Program-made: the position numbers and the translations under genes
Notes under the pieces: model-generated
The model's input: only the letters and a program-made list of their open reading frames with translations
What the model was told of the DNA's origin: nothing
The model's database searches: none
In this document: positions 61,701 through 64,000 of the stretch, piece after piece
Layout of the letters: each line of letters starts with the position of its first letter
How positions within the stretch are numbered: position 1 is the first letter of the stretch
NCBI GenBank assembly: GCA_900539735.1
Contig: UQDE01000002.1
Location: 24,445-88,444 of the forward strand
DNA from: an uncultured Collinsella sp.
GTDB taxonomy: Bacteria > Actinomycetota > Coriobacteriia > Coriobacteriales > Coriobacteriaceae
Direction: 5' to 3'
DNA: 64,000 bases

Positions 61701-61729
61701 AGGCACTGGCACCCATTAAGGAGGCATAA
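58721..61729 (+). CDS. ebgA: beta-galactosidase large subunit (GH2, EbgA/LacZ type)
   Basis: The 1002-residue GH2 enzyme has the sugar-binding N-terminal domain, two immunoglobulin-like domains, the TIM barrel with acid/base Glu435 (MWSMGNESGYG) and nucleophile Glu497 (INCEYGHSMGN), and the C-terminal beta-sandwich (domain 5). It hydrolyses lactose and related galactosides in the cytoplasm. The EbgC-like partner gene 3 bp downstream argues for EbgA rather than a stand-alone LacZ. GAAGGAG precedes the ATG. Confidence 0.93.
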   Translation: MDTINDWENQALTHRNRLAPHAYFMGYETADLAATYSRELSHGFVQLSGSWQFRLFEGPAAVSNEELSTYEPEWDHVEVPHLWQVDGYGNLAYTDEGFPFPVDQPFVPSDDPTGVYQRIVKLPAVPAGAREIIRFDGIESYGELYVNGKFIGMTKGSRLSAEFDVTDALVEGDNLFAVKVLQYSDGSYIEDQDMWWASGIFRDVYLMQRPAAHLVDFRFRTHREGDAALITLDTVAEGASRVVYTLSDGQNVVATGECVDGHAECSVADAHFWNPEDPFLYDLTLEVYDGDEVSEYVPHRQGLAEVTVEGNHIYLNGTYFKMHGVNRHDHDDHKGRAVGLERMRRDLELMKQHNINAVRTSHYANDPRFYELCDEYGIMLVAETDMESHGFENIGNIALVTDDPAWEPAYVDRIERLVMQERNHACIIMWSMGNESGYGCNIRAMYAKAHELDGRPVHYEEDRNADTVDVISTMYSRVSQMNDFGEHPFPKPRINCEYGHSMGNGPGGLSEYQEVFDRWDCIQGQFIWEWCDHGLAAVTEDGVAYDMYGGDNGDYPNNSNFCIDGMVFPWQQPSPGLTEYGQVICPVRMAYDAEAGELTVTNKRWFTTLEDVCLSAETLVDGDVVCRKTLMPGAVAPGESVQLPLVIHEAAVGETLLTVRAYTMAAHVWCEPMFQLGASQFAIANHPAPAIAAPTRPELTVEETEQEIRIHSLNGELTFSKVNGTVSEWKASGRDVMASGPQVGFWHPLVDNHAQEYDSLWKDNFIDVMQTSTRKVSWKQDGNAVVVTVSQRIAPPVRAFGMRVELVYTVLPSGRVDLKVSGEPYGDYSGIIPRIGISFEVPGCDRAVEWYGHGPGENYPDSLRANPVGHYRTTVDDMFTPYVMPQDCANREGTRWVALRSSHGDGLVVTRPSDAASNPFSFSAWPYSCEAIDNAKHVYDLVKGDTVTVNINDQLLGLGSNSWGSEVLDSYRTRFESFSFEVSLRPLTSADLAQALAPIKEA

Positions 61730-61732
61730 GTC

Positions 61733-62188
61733 ATGCATGTCTTTAACTCGCGCGCCGATTTCGACGCTCAGATGAAGTCCGTCAAGAAGTGGATGCGTAC
61801 CGGACAGGCGCTCGACGGCGTTTCTGAACTGCAGCACGATGTGGCGTACTCCATCGGCGACTCGCTGGTGTATTGGTGGGTGAACGCCCACGAGGCGGCT
61901 ACCGCCGATCTGGTCGGTCACCGTCGCTATCATGCCGTGCTCGCTCCGCTCGACGGCGACCTGACCGTCGAGGTTGCCCCCAAGGCAGGCCTCACCTGCA
62001 CCCGCGCTTACAGCGATATCGATGATCGCGAGCGCTTTGAGGGGGCGGGGGAGACCGTGACGATTCCCGCCGGCGGCGTTGCCGTCGTCGAGATCGACGA
62101 GGCTTACCGTGTTATCGCCGAGGCTTCGGATCCCCGCGTCGTGGTACTGCACGTGACGGTCGAAGGTTATTCCTTCCCCAACAAGTAG
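61733..62188 (+). CDS. ebgC: beta-galactosidase small subunit (EbgC, YhcH/YjgK/YiaL family)
   Basis: The 151-residue protein belongs to the cupin-like DUF386/YhcH family: RRYHAVLAPLDGDLTVEV, PAGGVAVVEIDEAYRV and VVVLHVTVEGYSF. In E. coli EbgC is needed for full EbgA activity. It begins 3 bp after the large subunit with an AAGGAGG site inside that gene's end, so stoichiometric synthesis is likely. Confidence 0.88.
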   Translation: MHVFNSRADFDAQMKSVKKWMRTGQALDGVSELQHDVAYSIGDSLVYWWVNAHEAATADLVGHRRYHAVLAPLDGDLTVEVAPKAGLTCTRAYSDIDDRERFEGAGETVTIPAGGVAVVEIDEAYRVIAEASDPRVVVLHVTVEGYSFPNK

Positions 62189-62341
62189 TATTCGTCCGTT
62201 TGGACGTTTGCTTCGCGCCGTTAAGGGGGATGGCTTTGTTGACTCCCTTTTCCCCATTCCCCTTAGCAGGTGCGCCGTCCGCGATTGCACTTGCAGCTCG
62301 GACGGTTTTGGATGACATTTAATAGATGATTGGGAGGGCTT

Positions 62342-63805
62342 ATGAGCTCTGAAAAACGAGGAACGATCGGTTCGTTCGCTCTGCTGGGCATGACGGTCGC
62401 CGCCGTGTTCGGTATCAAGAACATCATCAACAACAACGCGGCCATCGGCTTGGCAGCTGCGCCGTCGTTCTTCTTCGCCACGCTTTTGTACTTTGTCCCC
62501 TATACCCTGGTTACCGCCGAGTTCGTCGGCCTCAACAAGGACTCCGAGTCGGGCGTGTACGCATGGGTTAAGACCTCGATGGGTGGTCGCTGGGCGTTCC
62601 TGACGGCATTTAGCTACTGGTTCGTTAACCTGTTCTTCTTTGCGTCCGTCCTGCCCAACGTCATCATCTACGCGAGCTACGTGTTCTTTGGTGCCAACGC
62701 CGAGCTTTCGCAGCTGTGGATCACCATTATCGAGATCGTCGTCTTTGCTATCGCCACGTGGGTTTCGACCAAGGGCGCTAAGTGGATCGGCTCCATTTCC
62801 TCCTTCGGTTCGACCGCGGCTCTCGGCCTGACCGCCGTGTTCATCCTGCTGTCCCTGGCTGCTGCCCTTGGCGGCGTTGAGTTCGCTACGGCTCCTACTC
62901 CCGCTAACATGGCTCCCGACATGAGCAACTTCGCAACTGCGTGGGGCTTCTTCGGTACGCTTGCCTGGATCATCCAGGGCGTTGGCGGCGCTGAGTCTGT
63001 CGGCGTGTTCCTTAACGACCTTAAGGGTGGCGTCAAGGCCTTCGTGCGCACCGTCGTTATCGCCGGCCTGACCATCGGCCTTCTGTATGCAGGCGCTTCG
63101 CTGCTGGTTAACCTGTTCATCCCCGAGGGCAGCGTTGCCATCTCCACCGGCATCTTCGACGTGTTCGGCGCTGTCTTTGCCCACTTTGGCATTCCTATGG
63201 AAGTGTCCACGCGCGTCATCGGCTTGATCCTTCTCGCCGCTACGCTGGGTTCCCTCATGATGTGGACCTCCGCTCCCATCAAGGTCTTCTTCACCGAGAT
63301 CCCCAAGGGCGTCTTTGGTAGCAAGATCGTCGAGCTCAACGAGCATGGCATTCCTGCCCGCGCCGCTTGGCTGCAGTTCGCCATCGTCGTCCCCATCCTG
63401 ATCATCCCGGCCCTGGGCTCCGGTAACCTCGACGACCTGCTCATGATTGTCACCAACATGACGGCTGCCACCGCTCTGCTCCCGCCGCTGCTGATTCTGC
63501 TTGCCTACTTTATGCTGCGCAAGAACTTCGATGCTGCTCCCCGTGGCTTCCGCATGGGCTCGCGCAGCTTTGGCCTGGTCGTTGCCGCATTCCTGCTTGT
63601 GGTCTTCTGCTTCGTGCTTATCTGCGGCACCATTCCGCTCGATCAGCCGCTGTGGCTGACGCTGGTCTACAACGTTGGCGGCGTGGTTGTCTTCCTGGGC
63701 CTTGCCGTGATGTGGTACAACCGCTACATCAACCGCCTGCGCGAGACCGATCCCGAGGCCGCCGAGAACGAGCTTCGCCCTTCCGTCCTCGATATGATGG
63801 AGTAG
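62342..63805 (+). CDS. APC-family permease (YgjI-like)
   Basis: The 487-residue protein has about twelve membrane helices and starts SSEKRGTIGSFALLGMTVAA. Segments such as INNNAAIGLAAAPSFFFATL, GVYAWVKTSMGGRWAFLTA, GGAESVGVFLNDLKGG and GSRSFGL closely resemble E. coli YgjI, the APC permease encoded behind ebgC. Substrate is unknown; APC proteins usually carry amino acids. GGGAGGG precedes the ATG. The 150-bp gap before it contains a small hairpin of the type AAGGGGGA/CCCCTT. Confidence 0.87.
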   Translation: MSSEKRGTIGSFALLGMTVAAVFGIKNIINNNAAIGLAAAPSFFFATLLYFVPYTLVTAEFVGLNKDSESGVYAWVKTSMGGRWAFLTAFSYWFVNLFFFASVLPNVIIYASYVFFGANAELSQLWITIIEIVVFAIATWVSTKGAKWIGSISSFGSTAALGLTAVFILLSLAAALGGVEFATAPTPANMAPDMSNFATAWGFFGTLAWIIQGVGGAESVGVFLNDLKGGVKAFVRTVVIAGLTIGLLYAGASLLVNLFIPEGSVAISTGIFDVFGAVFAHFGIPMEVSTRVIGLILLAATLGSLMMWTSAPIKVFFTEIPKGVFGSKIVELNEHGIPARAAWLQFAIVVPILIIPALGSGNLDDLLMIVTNMTAATALLPPLLILLAYFMLRKNFDAAPRGFRMGSRSFGLVVAAFLLVVFCFVLICGTIPLDQPLWLTLVYNVGGVVVFLGLAVMWYNRYINRLRETDPEAAENELRPSVLDMME

Positions 63806-63854
63806 CGGCTAGGATTAATCTACGGCTGTGGAATAAATCGATTCCCTTTCCTAG

Positions 63855-63884
63855 GGAGGGGCCTTACGAGGCCCCTCCTTTTGT
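63855..63884 (+). terminator. terminator of the ebg-like operon
   Basis: GGAGGGGCC-TTACGA-GGCCCCTCC perfect stem followed by TTTTGTG. Confidence 0.85.
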
Positions 63885-63970
63885 GTTTTGGGGCATGGAT
63901 TTTGGACTCTGTGGGCAAAAAATGCCAAATATGAGTACTGTTGCAGGTAGCGCGCAGAGATGTGGTGTAA

Positions 63971-63992
63971 GAGGCGGGGCATGCCCCGCCTC
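63971..63992. terminator. hairpin at the window end
   Basis: GAGGCGGGGC-AT-GCCCCGCCTC, flanked by TTCTCTTT on the right. It may be a terminator for a transcript from either side; the context is cut off. Confidence 0.5.
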
Positions 63993-64000
63993 TTCTCTTT

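Noticed and set aside
60653..63346. 897-codon open frame on the minus strand
   Set aside because: It is antisense to ebgA, ebgC and the permease gene and crosses their intergenic gaps. The product is low in hydrophobic order and has no recognisable domain.

Overview
The window is a GC-rich chromosomal segment, most likely from a gut Actinomycetota of the class Coriobacteriia (Collinsella or a close relative). This is an inference from gene content and codon use: strongly GC-ending codons, many GTG/TTG starts, a Gram-positive-style Tad pilus locus, BY-kinase, YhgE/Pip and LarA genes, and no sign of an outer membrane. No 16S gene is present to confirm it.

Layout. 1-6.4 kb: the distal part of a Tad/Flp pilus operon (TadA end, TadB, TadC, Flp pilin, four more pseudopilin or minor-pilin-like proteins, a DUF192 protein). 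6.4-7.2 kb: a small toxin/antitoxin-like pair and tRNA-Phe. 7.5-17.4 kb: a GH5-like protein with altered active-site residues, then housekeeping genes (rsmI, metG, rsmA, tatD, tRNA-Leu, an SPFH protein, rlmH, proC, serS) and a 57-residue membrane protein on the minus strand. 17.5-23 kb: a hypothetical gene, three identical tRNA-Arg(ACG) genes embedded in tRNA-derived repeats, a large TPR-like protein, an AAA ATPase preceded by a 19-bp-period repeat, and tRNA-Ser. 23-34 kb: a TM2 protein, a secreted D,D-carboxypeptidase divergent from a VanRS-like two-component system, pstB with a PhoBR-like two-component system, a three-gene tyrosine kinase/phosphatase module, and a GNAT acetyltransferase. 34-49 kb: htpG, two large YhgE/Pip membrane proteins, an EamA transporter, an M20 amidohydrolase, a broken MFS gene, hisS and ppc. 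49-54 kb: lactate racemase genes, with larA and a MIP channel on the plus strand facing larB, a larC lacking its second domain, and a TetR regulator on the minus strand. 54-57 kb: serB and aspS. 57-64 kb: a LacI-regulated beta-galactosidase operon whose gene order matches the E. coli ebg locus (regulator, EbgA, EbgC, YgjI-like permease).

The least explained material is intergenic. Two palindromes of exactly 127 bp with the same architecture (outer stem 28-29 bp, 12/12 internal loop with conserved sequence, 15-bp inner stem, CTTCG apex) but unrelated stem sequences flank larA and the MIP gene. A 98-bp structured repeat sits behind both tRNA-Leu and tRNA-Arg, each time between an inverted T-arm and a direct copy of that tRNA's own 3' end plus terminator. 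Other palindromes lie after yhgE, in the MFS remnant and in the aspS/lacI gap. All functional statements come from reading the sequence and family knowledge; no database search was run.
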